From GCA-002726655 sp046582185 (lineage in GTDB: Bacteria; Pseudomonadota; Gammaproteobacteria; Pseudomonadales; Azotimanducaceae): a DNA stretch of 64,000 bases. A program made the position numbers and the translations under genes. Shown one piece after another: positions 25,534 through 34,506 of this stretch (position 1 is the stretch's first letter; every line of letters starts with the position of its first letter). Location: the NCBI GenBank assembly GCA_046582185.1, contig JAYGEX010000033.1, forward strand, positions 1 through 64,000, read 5' to 3'. A model generated the notes under the pieces. The model did not search any database and had not been told where the DNA came from. It worked only from the letters and a program-made list of their open reading frames with translations.

Positions 25534-26929
25534 GAACAACCATGCGTTGAGCCATGCAAGCAACTATCGGGCCATCTCTAACACTATCTATAATGCCAAA
25601 ACCATCTCTAAAACTATCTCTAAAGTTATGAAGGCATATGTATTTGGCTTGCTAATTTCCCTGCCGACGATGCTCTACGCCGGGACTGTGATCGAAGGAG
25701 ATCTCGGTGATTGGCTGGTTCAGGATGCAGCCCCAAAATTGAGTGAGGTGCTAACTCGCCATCCCCGATTTAAGGGAAAGGCAATCAAAGTAACAGCAAT
25801 GGAAGATGGATATCCTATCGAAGTCAGTGATGAGCTCACCCGACAGATCAAGGCACAGCTGGTGGAAAGCCTGTTATCCAACCCCGAAGTCAAAATTGTC
25901 TTTGGCGACAGTAACAGATGCCAACCCATCTCTGTGGATACGGTTCTTGGTATAGACGTGAACAAGAGATCCAACAATCGTTATCATGTCTCGATTGCCA
26001 TGGTGGATATCGAGGAAGGTATCTGGCTGAGCGGTACCAATATTTCCTGGCAGGGTCGAGTCACGCCACGTCAGAATCGCGCCTTTAATACTGCTTTTAG
26101 CAGCAGGGTTAACCAGCGACTATTTTCCAAAACTCAAAGTCGGGAAATTTCTGATTCACTGTATCTGCAGCTGCAATGTGGCGTTGAGATCCTCTCGCCG
26201 GTATATTTCAAGCCAGGAATTGATGGCACGAATTCAGAAGTACTTCGCTTGCTACAATCCCGGCTCGCCAACAACATGTCTACGACGCTTAATTTACGCG
26301 AAGCCGTTTCAGTTATCGGTATACAGGGTAAATCCAGGCAAAGCACCGGAAACGACTTTTATACCCTTGCCGTCACCTTATCTACGGCTGAAGACCCCGA
26401 GCAGGTACACCGTATCGCCGAAGTGAAAATTACCGGCAACACATTGCAACTTGCTCGAAATAATCCTGCAATTCCTGCAACAAGTAATCTGCTCTCTGAT
26501 ATCGGCATCGTCACAAAAAACAAGAGAGATGCACATTGCGGCCGTCGAGACAAACACTGCGTGGACATAAGTTTCAAATTAAACGAAGCAGCTTATACCG
26601 TGCTGTTCTATTCCATCGGTGGCTATCTTGAGCCCCTGAATTGCGAGACGCCTCGCCGACAGAGAGCAGGCACTCAGCGTTATGGCTTGAAAATACCCAA
26701 TAGTAATTCACCACTTGCGCCCAGCGTCGGCTTTTATGTTCTCGCCTTTAGGGATAAAGCAATCGCCGGACGAGTGAACAGAGTTCTGGCGAGCGGCGCA
26801 AAAAGTTGCAACCCACACGGCAAACGGCAACTCACTTCCTTTACCGACCTGCTGCAGCAGAACATTCATCGTCTGGACTGGAAGGCGATCCACTTGAGCC
26901 GTTACAACAAGAGAATCATAGAATTATGA
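25523..26929 (+). CDS. Large exported protein of the envelope operon, unknown family
   Basis: The product is 468 aa from the ATG at 25523, which overlaps the upstream gene; 25508 and 25628 are alternative ATGs in frame. The signal peptide begins only at 25628 (MKAYVFGLLISLPTMLYA), so 25628 may be the true start, and the leader in between encodes a degenerate ISKT repeat. The first 200 mature residues (LSEVLTRHPRFKGKAIKV, QLVESLLSNPEVKIVF) loosely recall FlgO/CsgG-like outer-membrane assembly proteins. A second part with several Cys (CGRRDKHCVD, LNCETP, KSCNPHG) follows. No firm family. Confidence 0.68.
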   Translation: MKHKNNHALSHASNYRAISNTIYNAKTISKTISKVMKAYVFGLLISLPTMLYAGTVIEGDLGDWLVQDAAPKLSEVLTRHPRFKGKAIKVTAMEDGYPIEVSDELTRQIKAQLVESLLSNPEVKIVFGDSNRCQPISVDTVLGIDVNKRSNNRYHVSIAMVDIEEGIWLSGTNISWQGRVTPRQNRAFNTAFSSRVNQRLFSKTQSREISDSLYLQLQCGVEILSPVYFKPGIDGTNSEVLRLLQSRLANNMSTTLNLREAVSVIGIQGKSRQSTGNDFYTLAVTLSTAEDPEQVHRIAEVKITGNTLQLARNNPAIPATSNLLSDIGIVTKNKRDAHCGRRDKHCVDISFKLNEAAYTVLFYSIGGYLEPLNCETPRRQRAGTQRYGLKIPNSNSPLAPSVGFYVLAFRDKAIAGRVNRVLASGAKSCNPHGKRQLTSFTDLLQQNIHRLDWKAIHLSRYNKRIIEL

Positions 26930-27564
26930 AAATATTCATTGGTATTGTACTTGGGCTCGTCATATCTGTTGGCCTCATGTCTATTCCCAAGTCTCGCCTC
27001 ATGGTGCTCGGTACGCTTGCACAGCTGCGAGCTATACAACTGACCAGTTCCATAACAGCAAACGCCAAAACGGCAGACCCTGTGCTAACGGTTCCTGGGA
27101 CAGCGATCCCTGAGACAGAAAAAGGTATCAGCGACATAAATATTTTGGACACAGGTATTTTCGAAAAAGACATTGTCAACAGGGCCATTAGCAAGGTTGC
27201 CACCAGCGAACCACTGGACGATGAACTCCCGGCCTTCAGGCACAATCAGGCGCCTGAAGGCCGACTAATGCAGAGTCAAAAAGACAATTTTTTTGAGCGG
27301 GAAACCAACAATGTTATCGAGCTGCAAACCGAATTCTTTCAGGTGGTATGGACTCCATTCAGGAGCCAGATGTCAGCCCAGGGTTTTGCAGAAAAGCTGC
27401 AACGACAACTAGACCATGAATTTGTAATCATCAAAAGAGGGCCGGGAAAATATGAGGTCGGTTTCCACTTCACGTCGGATGCCGCACGCTCTGATGTCCT
27501 CGATGCCATCGTTAACCTGACAGGATTCGCTTCCTCCAATCCACCCAGGGTCGTCCAATTGTGA
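26926..27564 (+). CDS. Membrane-anchored SPOR-like protein
   Basis: A 212-aa protein whose ATG overlaps the previous TGA by 4 bases. An N-terminal signal anchor (FIGIVLGLVISVGLMSI) leads to a low-complexity linker and, from about residue 140, a domain that resembles SPOR by pattern: EFFQVVWTPFRSQMSAQGF, then a basic segment, then GKYEVGFHFTSDAARSDVL. SPOR domains bind denuded septal peptidoglycan. This fits the adjacent lytic transglycosylase. The SPOR call is an inference from the beta-alpha-beta pattern. Confidence 0.65.
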   Translation: MKIFIGIVLGLVISVGLMSIPKSRLMVLGTLAQLRAIQLTSSITANAKTADPVLTVPGTAIPETEKGISDINILDTGIFEKDIVNRAISKVATSEPLDDELPAFRHNQAPEGRLMQSQKDNFFERETNNVIELQTEFFQVVWTPFRSQMSAQGFAEKLQRQLDHEFVIIKRGPGKYEVGFHFTSDAARSDVLDAIVNLTGFASSNPPRVVQL

Positions 27565-28262
27565 AAAATTTAACAATGATCCTGCTATTGATGATTCTGT
27601 CTGCCATGGCATCGGCATCGGGAAAAAATTACCCCTATATGGCATGTTTTGAAGTTGCCAGTCGTGCGCACGATATTGATCTTGACCTCTTGCTCGCGGT
27701 AGCAGCCGTAGAAAGTAACTGGAATGCCACGGCACGATCTGCTGCTAATGCACATGGGATAATGCAAATTCGGTGGCCCCAAACCGCCAGGCATCTTGGC
27801 TCGAGGCGAGTGGCTGAACTCTATAATCCCTGCCTGAATATTGATCTGGGCGCACGATATATGCATGAACTGTCCCAGCGCTACAATGGCGATGTGCAGC
27901 TAATGCTTGCCGCATATAATTACGGACCCACTCGAATACAGACCATCGAAGACGTTCCCACAGGCGTGAATGCGTACGTTGAAAAGGTCAGTCGCAGGAG
28001 AAGCGAAATCTCTCGAAGCTTAAGAGCTTCAAACCCTGCTCATGCAAGCGATCGCATGGAGCTCTCAAGATTCCATAGCCTGAGTCGAGCTCAACATTAC
28101 ATGAAATCATTCGAACGTCTGGTTCCCGACATAGAGCTGTCGATTGAACACAGGAGAAATCAAAACATCATTTATCTGGATAGCCGTAATCTTAGCGCTC
28201 AAGCGCTCTATCGCATCGGTGTGTTAATTCCGGAATTTGGAAATGGAGATAATAATCAATGA
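27561..28262 (+). CDS. Exported lytic transglycosylase (SLT domain)
   Basis: A 233-aa protein starting at GTG inside the overlap GTGA. A signal peptide (residues 1-20) precedes a lysozyme-like SLT domain with catalytic E51 in AVAAVESNWNATARS, then ANAHGIMQIRW, LGARYMHELSQRYNG and the AYNYGPTRIQ motif. It cleaves the glycan strand of peptidoglycan to 1,6-anhydro ends. The C-terminal 90 residues are not recognised. Within the operon it probably opens or remodels the wall for the machine encoded around it. Confidence 0.9.
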   Translation: MKNLTMILLLMILSAMASASGKNYPYMACFEVASRAHDIDLDLLLAVAAVESNWNATARSAANAHGIMQIRWPQTARHLGSRRVAELYNPCLNIDLGARYMHELSQRYNGDVQLMLAAYNYGPTRIQTIEDVPTGVNAYVEKVSRRRSEISRSLRASNPAHASDRMELSRFHSLSRAQHYMKSFERLVPDIELSIEHRRNQNIIYLDSRNLSAQALYRIGVLIPEFGNGDNNQ

Positions 28263-28600
28263 AATTTTCCTTACTGGCACTACTTTGGGCATTGCTCATC
28301 CCTGCCGCCGCCTTCGCTGCAGAATTTTACGGAGAGGCTCAAGTCACAGGCTCGGTGCCCATATTGAAAACTGTCCAGAACCGTGAACAACGAGAAAACT
28401 GTCCGGCTATTAAGCCAACTAACGGCGGCCTGCTGGCGATGATCAACTGGGATCTGGCTAATCGTGACTGTACAAAAGTGACCAGCAGACAAGTCATCAG
28501 CGCTTACAGGGTGAGTTATTTCTGGGACGATCAGAATTTCACCCGGATTTTTGCCAAACCTCCCGGCAATACAGTGCCCATCAAAATTTCAATTGATTAG
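28259..28600 (+). CDS. Small exported protein, last gene of the envelope operon
   Basis: A 113-aa protein with a signal peptide ending near AAFAAEFYG. The mature part of about 95 residues has two Cys (ENCPAIK and NRDCTKVT) that may form a disulfide, and a tail PPGNTVPIKISID. It overlaps the transglycosylase gene by 4 bases, with GGAG upstream. Its 3' end overlaps the convergent FKBP gene by 12 bases. The mature sequence recalls UmoD/RcpC-like secreted proteins only vaguely; no family is assigned. Confidence 0.68.
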   Translation: MKFSLLALLWALLIPAAAFAAEFYGEAQVTGSVPILKTVQNREQRENCPAIKPTNGGLLAMINWDLANRDCTKVTSRQVISAYRVSYFWDDQNFTRIFAKPPGNTVPIKISID

Positions 28601-29332
28601 GCTAACTTCCTTAATTTCCAGCAATTCCACTTCAAATATCAGCACAGCATTAGGCGGGATACCTCGCGTGCCTCCAGGGCCATAACCTAGCTCCGAGGGG
28701 ATCACAAAGCGTGTCTTGCCACCCACCCGCATCAGTTGCAAACCCTCGGTCCAGCCGGCAATAACCTGATTGAGGCCAAATTCTGCGGGGGTACCACGCT
28801 TTATGGAACTATCAAACACCTTTCCGCTGATCAGCTGGCCTTCATAGTGAACAACCACCTTGCTCTCGGATTTTGGCCGAGCGCCCTTACCTTCTACAAG
28901 AGTTTCATACTGCAATCCCGATGATGTTGTTTTAACGTTTGGCTTCAATGCATTTTCAGCAAGATAGACCTTGCCCTGCCCAATACCCTCAGCGGCTATC
29001 CTGTTACGTTCATTTTCCTTCTCTTCCTTAAGTGCTTGTTGTCGCAAACGAATCTCCTTAACGACACCCTGTTGCTGTTCAGGCTCTAGATTGGGAAGTT
29101 CTCCGGCGATGGAATCATTTAGCCCCTGCAACAACATTTCAAGGTTAACGTCTGTATTACCACCTTCTTTGAGCATATTTCCAAAGGAATATCCAAAGAA
29201 ATAGCCACGCTCATTCTTCAAGCTGGTATCCGCAGCCGCGGGCTCAGCGGGACTTTCTTCTGCCCAGATGGGGTAAGAAGACATTAAACAAATAAGCACT
29301 AAGCCATTGATTATTAATGATTTACTATACAT
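28589..29332 (-). CDS. Periplasmic FKBP-type peptidyl-prolyl isomerase (FkpA/Mip-like)
   Basis: About 247 aa from the ATG at 29332; an upstream in-frame Met at 29350 is less likely because the signal peptide starts at MYSKSLIINGLVLIC. The N-terminal helical dimerisation domain (GYFFGYSFGNMLKEGG, LQGLNDSIAGELPNL) is followed by an FKBP domain: TSSGLQYETLVEGKGARP, VVHYEGQLISGKVFDSS, FGLNQVIAGWTEGLQLM, IPSELGYGPGGTRG, IPPNAVLIFEVELL. It folds periplasmic or outer-membrane proteins. It overlaps the small exported gene tail to tail. Confidence 0.92.
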   Translation of the reverse strand: MYSKSLIINGLVLICLMSSYPIWAEESPAEPAAADTSLKNERGYFFGYSFGNMLKEGGNTDVNLEMLLQGLNDSIAGELPNLEPEQQQGVVKEIRLRQQALKEEKENERNRIAAEGIGQGKVYLAENALKPNVKTTSSGLQYETLVEGKGARPKSESKVVVHYEGQLISGKVFDSSIKRGTPAEFGLNQVIAGWTEGLQLMRVGGKTRFVIPSELGYGPGGTRGIPPNAVLIFEVELLEIKEVSLIN

Positions 29333-29350
29333 CGGCAAAAAGTTCCACAA

Positions 29351-29704
29351 GGTAAAATCGACGCATTATGGCACATCGTCCCCGCCATGAAATCCAGTAA
29401 TTTGCCGCCCATCGCCAAAAGGCTGGATCTTGTCTGGTAGGTACCTTGTAAGTCCTTGATTCTTAAGTCTCAACCTATCACACTGACTTCAGGCCTACTG
29501 CTGTATATGACTAATTTTTTTACATACAAATAGAAACTGTTATTCCCCGCGGGATAGAACCTTACAGGCGTTCATAGGTCACATATTCACCAACACATTT
29601 GTTTTAAACAACTGATTATTAGACCCCAAACTATTAAGCACCGAACTATTAAGCACCGAACTATTAAGAACAGAACTACCAAACACCAAATTAGAATTCT
29701 TTAT
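29351..29704. other. 354-bp intergenic region ahead of prc
   Basis: This gap between the divergent FKBP and prc genes holds the promoters of both. Apart from the 15-bp tandem array at 29629-29688 it shows no supported gene. A short ORF on the minus strand (29579-29767) is only a translation of the array and overlaps prc. Confidence 0.6.
29629..29688. repeat. Four 15-bp tandem units upstream of prc
   Basis: aactattaagcaccg occurs at 29629-29643 and 29644-29658, then aactattaagaacag (29659-29673) and a decayed fourth unit (29674-29688). The array ends 16 bases before the prc ATG, so it lies in the 5' untranslated region and could affect translation if copy number varies. Confidence 0.9.
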
Positions 29705-32011
29705 ATGAACTACCCGTCGAACAACAGCATTGCTTCCTTCATGAAGTCGATTCAACCGCGATCGCACCGCGGCCTGCTACAAGCTAGTCTGCTGACCATA
29801 CTCGCACTTTCATCAAGCCTAAGCAGTGCCACAGTCCGCAGTGAGCGCGCTGCTCCGCTTGAACCCATGGCGATCCACCGGCAAACAACCCGTAACATCG
29901 TTGATGCACTTGCCAGCCGGCACTACATTGCCACACGGCTGGACGACGACCTTTCGGATCGTATCTATCAGGCTTATATCATCGATCTGGACCCAAGCAA
30001 GAGTTACCTGTTGGCGGATGATATCGCTCTCTTTGAAGTCAATCGGTTTGAGATGGACAACGCACTACGCAAAGGCAATCTTAGCCCGGCATTCGATATT
30101 TTTAATCGCTACCACGGGAGAGTCATTGCACGATTCCAGAACATCATTGCGATGCTGGAAGAAGGTGTCGATCAGTTCGATTTCAGCATCGATGAAACCC
30201 TCGAATTAGATAGAGAAGATGCAGCCTGGGCAGTCAATGAAGAGGAGCTAGACGACCTGTGGCGCAAGCGAATCAAAAATGCAGTGCTGAATTTAATGCT
30301 TTCAGACAAAGAGCAGGAGAAAATTCAGGAGTTATTACTAAAACGATACAAGAATCGCCTCACCAGAACGCTTCAGACAAACAGTGAAGACGTCTACCAG
30401 CTTTACATGAATTCATTCACGAAAACTTACGACCCACACACACAATATTTTTCACCAAGAACCAGTGAAAATTTTAATATCAATATGAGCTTGTCCCTGG
30501 AAGGCATAGGTGCAGTACTGCAACTGGAAGATGAATATACCAAAGTAGTCAGCCTTGTTCCTGCGGGCCCCGCGGCAAAATCAAAGCAAATTTCACCGGA
30601 TGATAGAATAATCGCAGTAGGCCAGGATAAGCACGGCGAGATGGTAGACGTCATTGGCTGGCGTCTGGACGAGGTTGTTCAGCTCATCCGCGGCAAGAAA
30701 GGCACTATTGTACGGTTGGATATTATTCCGGCTGCCGATAAAAATGGCTCCCAGTCCAGAATCATTCATATCACCAGGAATAAAGTTAAGCTGGAAGAAC
30801 AATCAGCCAAGTCTGAAATCATTGAGATCGAACAGTTTGGCCATACGCGAAAGATAGGCGTCATCGATATTCCAACCTTCTATATAGACTTCAAGGCTTT
30901 ACAGCAGCACGACAGAAATTACAAAAGTACCACACGAGATGTTAAGAATCTGCTGATAGATTTAATAGCCGAAGGCGTGGACGGTGTTGTCATTGACCTA
31001 CGAGACAACGGCGGCGGATCGCTGCAGGAAGCAAAGACACTAACAGGTCTGTTCATCGACAGGGGCCCTACAGTACAGATTCGAAGTAAGAGTAATCGAC
31101 TCGATATATTAAACGACACAGATATCAGTACAACTTACGACGGGCCACTGGCAATTCTTGTAAACAGACTCAGTGCCTCAGCCTCTGAAATTTTTGCTGG
31201 CGCAATTCAGGATTATGAACGGGGGCTTATCATTGGCTCACAGACATTTGGCAAGGGCACAGTTCAATCACTGCAACCTCTCAACCGCGGCCAGCTTAAG
31301 CTGACACAGGCAAAATTCTATCGCATCAGCGGAGAAAGCACGCAACACAGAGGCATCATTCCCGACATTGCTTATCCTTCCAATTATGACCCAGAGTCCA
31401 TAGGCGAGAGTACTCTCGACAATCCCCTGCCCTGGGATGAAATCCTGCCGACCGGATTCCGTTCAAAAAATGCAATCGATAATCACCTTGAAGAGTTGAT
31501 TTCCCTTCACCAAGAAAGAGTCAAAGTTGATGCAGATTTTACTTATCTAAAAGAGGCTATTGCATATAGAAAAACAAGAAGCCTTGAAACACGCGTCAGC
31601 CTTAATGAAAAAACCAGGAAGGAGAAAAAGCAAACATCCGACGATTTCTGGCTTGCCCTGGAGAACAAAAAGCGTGTTGCTCAAGGCAAGGCGATGATCG
31701 ATTCCCTTGATGATCTCGACAACGATGAGCCTGCCGTTGCCGCTGCGCCCAAACCATCCAGTGGTATCGCACCTGCTGCCGAAAGTGCCGAGGGAAGCGA
31801 TGAACTCACAGGCAACGAGATGGCTGTGGTTGTTGAAACTCCAATATTGGTTGAAACTCCCCTATTGGAAAGCGACTCATTTGAGGATGTGGAAAAAGAT
31901 GAGAAGAAGGCCCCTGACGCTTATCTCATTGAGACCCGTAATATTCTTCTGGATCTAATCTCGATGAAGCATCGTACTGCCGCTAAAGCCTCCGGCAAGA
32001 AATCGACTTAA
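29705..32011 (+). CDS. prc: Tail-specific carboxy-terminal protease Prc/Tsp
   Basis: A 768-aa periplasmic S41A protease with an N-terminal signal segment (LLQASLLTILALSSSLSSA). It carries an N-terminal domain, a PDZ domain (about 250-330, LSLEGIGAVLQLEDEYTKV) and the protease core. Catalytic residues align to S492 in LSASASEIF, D503 and K517 in SQTFGKGTVQ, with the same spacing as E. coli Tsp. The C-terminal DUF3340 region follows. It trims envelope proteins and SsrA-tagged substrates. A disordered tail includes a duplicated VETPIL/VETPLL. Confidence 0.95.
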   Translation: MNYPSNNSIASFMKSIQPRSHRGLLQASLLTILALSSSLSSATVRSERAAPLEPMAIHRQTTRNIVDALASRHYIATRLDDDLSDRIYQAYIIDLDPSKSYLLADDIALFEVNRFEMDNALRKGNLSPAFDIFNRYHGRVIARFQNIIAMLEEGVDQFDFSIDETLELDREDAAWAVNEEELDDLWRKRIKNAVLNLMLSDKEQEKIQELLLKRYKNRLTRTLQTNSEDVYQLYMNSFTKTYDPHTQYFSPRTSENFNINMSLSLEGIGAVLQLEDEYTKVVSLVPAGPAAKSKQISPDDRIIAVGQDKHGEMVDVIGWRLDEVVQLIRGKKGTIVRLDIIPAADKNGSQSRIIHITRNKVKLEEQSAKSEIIEIEQFGHTRKIGVIDIPTFYIDFKALQQHDRNYKSTTRDVKNLLIDLIAEGVDGVVIDLRDNGGGSLQEAKTLTGLFIDRGPTVQIRSKSNRLDILNDTDISTTYDGPLAILVNRLSASASEIFAGAIQDYERGLIIGSQTFGKGTVQSLQPLNRGQLKLTQAKFYRISGESTQHRGIIPDIAYPSNYDPESIGESTLDNPLPWDEILPTGFRSKNAIDNHLEELISLHQERVKVDADFTYLKEAIAYRKTRSLETRVSLNEKTRKEKKQTSDDFWLALENKKRVAQGKAMIDSLDDLDNDEPAVAAAPKPSSGIAPAAESAEGSDELTGNEMAVVVETPILVETPLLESDSFEDVEKDEKKAPDAYLIETRNILLDLISMKHRTAAKASGKKST

Positions 32012-32031
32012 GTGAAACCTTTGCTAACTTC

Positions 32032-32703
32032 CTAAATAAAAGTACTGATTTCAGCAAGGCTCTTCTTGCTGATGTCAGGAACCTTTGCATCAGCTGCCGG
32101 ATATCCCACAATTAGAAGCAGGAACGGCCGTTCTGTCCGCGGTCGATCCAGCACTTCATTTAGAAAACCCATCGGGCTCGGCGTGTGAGTCAGACTAACC
32201 AGGCCGGCATTATGAATCGCGGCGATTAGTAGTCCGGTGGCAATGCCGACAGATTCTGTCGCATAGTAATGTTTCACCTTCCGCCCATCTTCCAGAATAC
32301 CGTAACGCTGCTGAAAAATTGCAATCAGGTATGGTGCTATCTCAATGAATGGCTTACTGGAATCCGTCCCAAGGGGAGCAAGCGCATCCAGCCATTCCTG
32401 TGGCGCCTTCTCCTCATAGAAGGCGCGCTCTTCCTTTTCTGCTGCCATCCGCAGCTTATGTTTAATGTTGGCATCCTCAACCACCACAAACTGCCAGGGT
32501 TGCATATTGGCGCCACTGACTGCTGTACCTGCGGTCTTGATGCAGTTCTCTATAATCTCTCTTGGCACTAGCCGCGATGAAAAATCGCGAACCGTGCGCC
32601 GCCTCTTCATATCCAGATAAAAATCTGAGGATCGCTCGAGCATATCCGGAATTGGATATTCCAGATATTGATCCAGATCTGCTAACTCGAGTTCGCCGTC
32701 CAT
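32032..32703 (-). CDS. Nitroreductase-fold flavoprotein close to iodotyrosine deiodinase
   Basis: A 223-aa FMN protein. The N-terminal MKRRRTVRDFSSR supplies FMN-phosphate contacts. The stretches TAVSGANMQPWQFVVVED, YYATESVGIATGLL, HNAGLVSLTHTPSPMGF and RPFLLLIVGYPA match the iodotyrosine deiodinase (IYD) subgroup more closely than NfsB-type nitroreductases. IYD enzymes reductively dehalogenate halotyrosines. The start lies 1 base after the stop of the TPR gene, with AAGGA inside that gene, so translation is coupled. A lid region rich in Glu (EEKAPQEW) corresponds to the substrate-binding lid. Confidence 0.85.
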   Translation of the reverse strand: MDGELELADLDQYLEYPIPDMLERSSDFYLDMKRRRTVRDFSSRLVPREIIENCIKTAGTAVSGANMQPWQFVVVEDANIKHKLRMAAEKEERAFYEEKAPQEWLDALAPLGTDSSKPFIEIAPYLIAIFQQRYGILEDGRKVKHYYATESVGIATGLLIAAIHNAGLVSLTHTPSPMGFLNEVLDRPRTERPFLLLIVGYPAADAKVPDISKKSLAEISTFI

Positions 32704-32704
32704 T

Positions 32705-34438
32705 CTATATCCTTGAGGCTGTTAGTTTGATATCTGACATCTGCCAGACTTCATCAAATTTGGCCTGGATTACACTGGCTTCACCTTGCTTGCTCTGCGC
32801 TTCAAGTGCCTGTACCAGGCCAAACATAGACCAGCCATTTCGTGGAAAGACTTCAAGGTCCTTTCGATAAACTGCTTCCGCTTCGATAGCTTTGCCGTCC
32901 ATAAGTAAAGCATGACCGAGCGCCTGTCGTGTTGGGTAGTACCAAAATGGCGGCTCTGTATACGCCAGCGTATCCTGCATTTCTACAGCATTGGCATAGT
33001 ACGCGGCGGCACCTTTATAGTCCGAACCTGCGAACAGAATTTCACCCAGCAATAACTGGTTAGCAATCTCTAACAGAAGGCTTGCCGGATAGTCCCGCTT
33101 ATCAAGGAAGGCAATGGATACCGTGTCCTTTAATGGCAGCAGCGCCTGCTGCTCTGCCTTTGCGCCTTCAATATCACCCTTGGCAGTCAGGGCAATGCCC
33201 CTTACATAGTGACGAATACCCTGTGAGAATTTGAAATCAGCAGGAGGTTCCGGTGCATTCAGGATTTCATCCCATTTACCAAAGCGAACGTAAGAAAGTA
33301 GCGGGATGGTTCTAAAAAATTCTATGGTGGGAAATTGTTTTACCTGTTCAACATTGACGTTACTGGCAACCCGAAGAGCGGATTCAATGGACAAGGCACT
33401 TCGGCCTTCCATCGTCGAAGCTGCCCATAGAAAGTGAATGTTATGTGGGTAATAGAGGGCTGGATAAAAACCTTGCGCGTTACATTGGGCGATGTACGCC
33501 TCATCAACATTAGCCGCTGCAATATTGGCACTGGAAGCATCATGGTATCTGCCAACGCGCCAATAGATATGTGAAGGCATGTGTACCATATGTCCAGCGC
33601 CAGGGACAAGTGCTGCCAATCGATCCGCGGCCTGTTCTGCCCTGCCAGGATTGCTGGACGCTTCTACCGTATGAATATAAAGATGAATCGCCAGCGGGTG
33701 CTCAGGACTCATCGATAATACCTTCTCCAGCGCAGTAATCACCCTGATGGTATCTGCCCGGGGTTCACCATCGTCGTTCCAGTAATTCCACGGCATGGTA
33801 TCCATTAATGATTCTGCATAAAGCGCTTGCGCATCCATATCATATGGATACTTCATGGCGAGCTTACCCATGGCACGTGCGTAAGCGTCATCAAGCCCAT
33901 CACGCTCTTTGGTGACATCGCCGCTGTACCTCTTTTGCAGCGCTGAAATGTAATCCCGCTCCGCTTCAGAGACATTACCCACTCGAGCAACCGCACGTTG
34001 GAGCACAGCATAGGCCGTAAGACGCTCATCCTTAGACATAATCACTTTGCCATTGCTGGTGATATTAATATTAGGGCCGGTAGCCAATGCTTCGCCCCAA
34101 TAACACATGGCACACCCGGGATCGAGTCTCTGTGCGGCCTTAAAGCTTCTAATTGACTCGGCATGATTGAAGGAGAAAGCAAGGATCAGGCCCTGATTAA
34201 AATATCTCTGCGCGCCTGGATCACTAGTAGTGATCTCGTGATGATGGCTTCCCATGCCGTCAAACAAAGGTGCGCCGGCACGATCAATTAGAGCGTGCTC
34301 AGGATGCTTGGTATCTGCCTGACTGCTCATACCTTCTGAGGATTTCATTGTCTCGGATGTACATGCGGGTAGACTCAACAATAAGCCTGTTAGAAAAGTG
34401 ACCACGATCAATTGGAAATATCTGGAAAATTGATACAT
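32705..34438 (-). CDS. TPR-repeat lipoprotein
   Basis: A 577-aa protein from the ATG at 34438, chosen because the signal peptide starts there (MYQFSRYFQLIVVTFLTGLL) and ends at a lipobox LPAC. It belongs to a widespread family with TPR-type repeats and the conserved blocks YFNQGLILAFSFNHAESIRSF, DPGCAMCYWGEALATG, HPLAIHLYIHTVEAS and HMPSHIYWRVGRYHD. His residues and a Cys pair (CAMC) hint at metal or heme binding, which is unproven. The nitroreductase gene follows directly on the same strand. Confidence 0.85.
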   Translation of the reverse strand: MYQFSRYFQLIVVTFLTGLLLSLPACTSETMKSSEGMSSQADTKHPEHALIDRAGAPLFDGMGSHHHEITTSDPGAQRYFNQGLILAFSFNHAESIRSFKAAQRLDPGCAMCYWGEALATGPNINITSNGKVIMSKDERLTAYAVLQRAVARVGNVSEAERDYISALQKRYSGDVTKERDGLDDAYARAMGKLAMKYPYDMDAQALYAESLMDTMPWNYWNDDGEPRADTIRVITALEKVLSMSPEHPLAIHLYIHTVEASSNPGRAEQAADRLAALVPGAGHMVHMPSHIYWRVGRYHDASSANIAAANVDEAYIAQCNAQGFYPALYYPHNIHFLWAASTMEGRSALSIESALRVASNVNVEQVKQFPTIEFFRTIPLLSYVRFGKWDEILNAPEPPADFKFSQGIRHYVRGIALTAKGDIEGAKAEQQALLPLKDTVSIAFLDKRDYPASLLLEIANQLLLGEILFAGSDYKGAAAYYANAVEMQDTLAYTEPPFWYYPTRQALGHALLMDGKAIEAEAVYRKDLEVFPRNGWSMFGLVQALEAQSKQGEASVIQAKFDEVWQMSDIKLTASRI

Positions 34439-34506
34439 TGATGATTCCTTCTTACTGGGAGTTCCGCTATCGTAAGGAAAAAACACCACCCCGTCCATTG
34501 GTACTC

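Noticed and set aside
29579..29767. Minus-strand ORF with repeated NSSVL
   Set aside because: It is only a translation of the 15-bp DNA tandem array and overlaps prc antisense.
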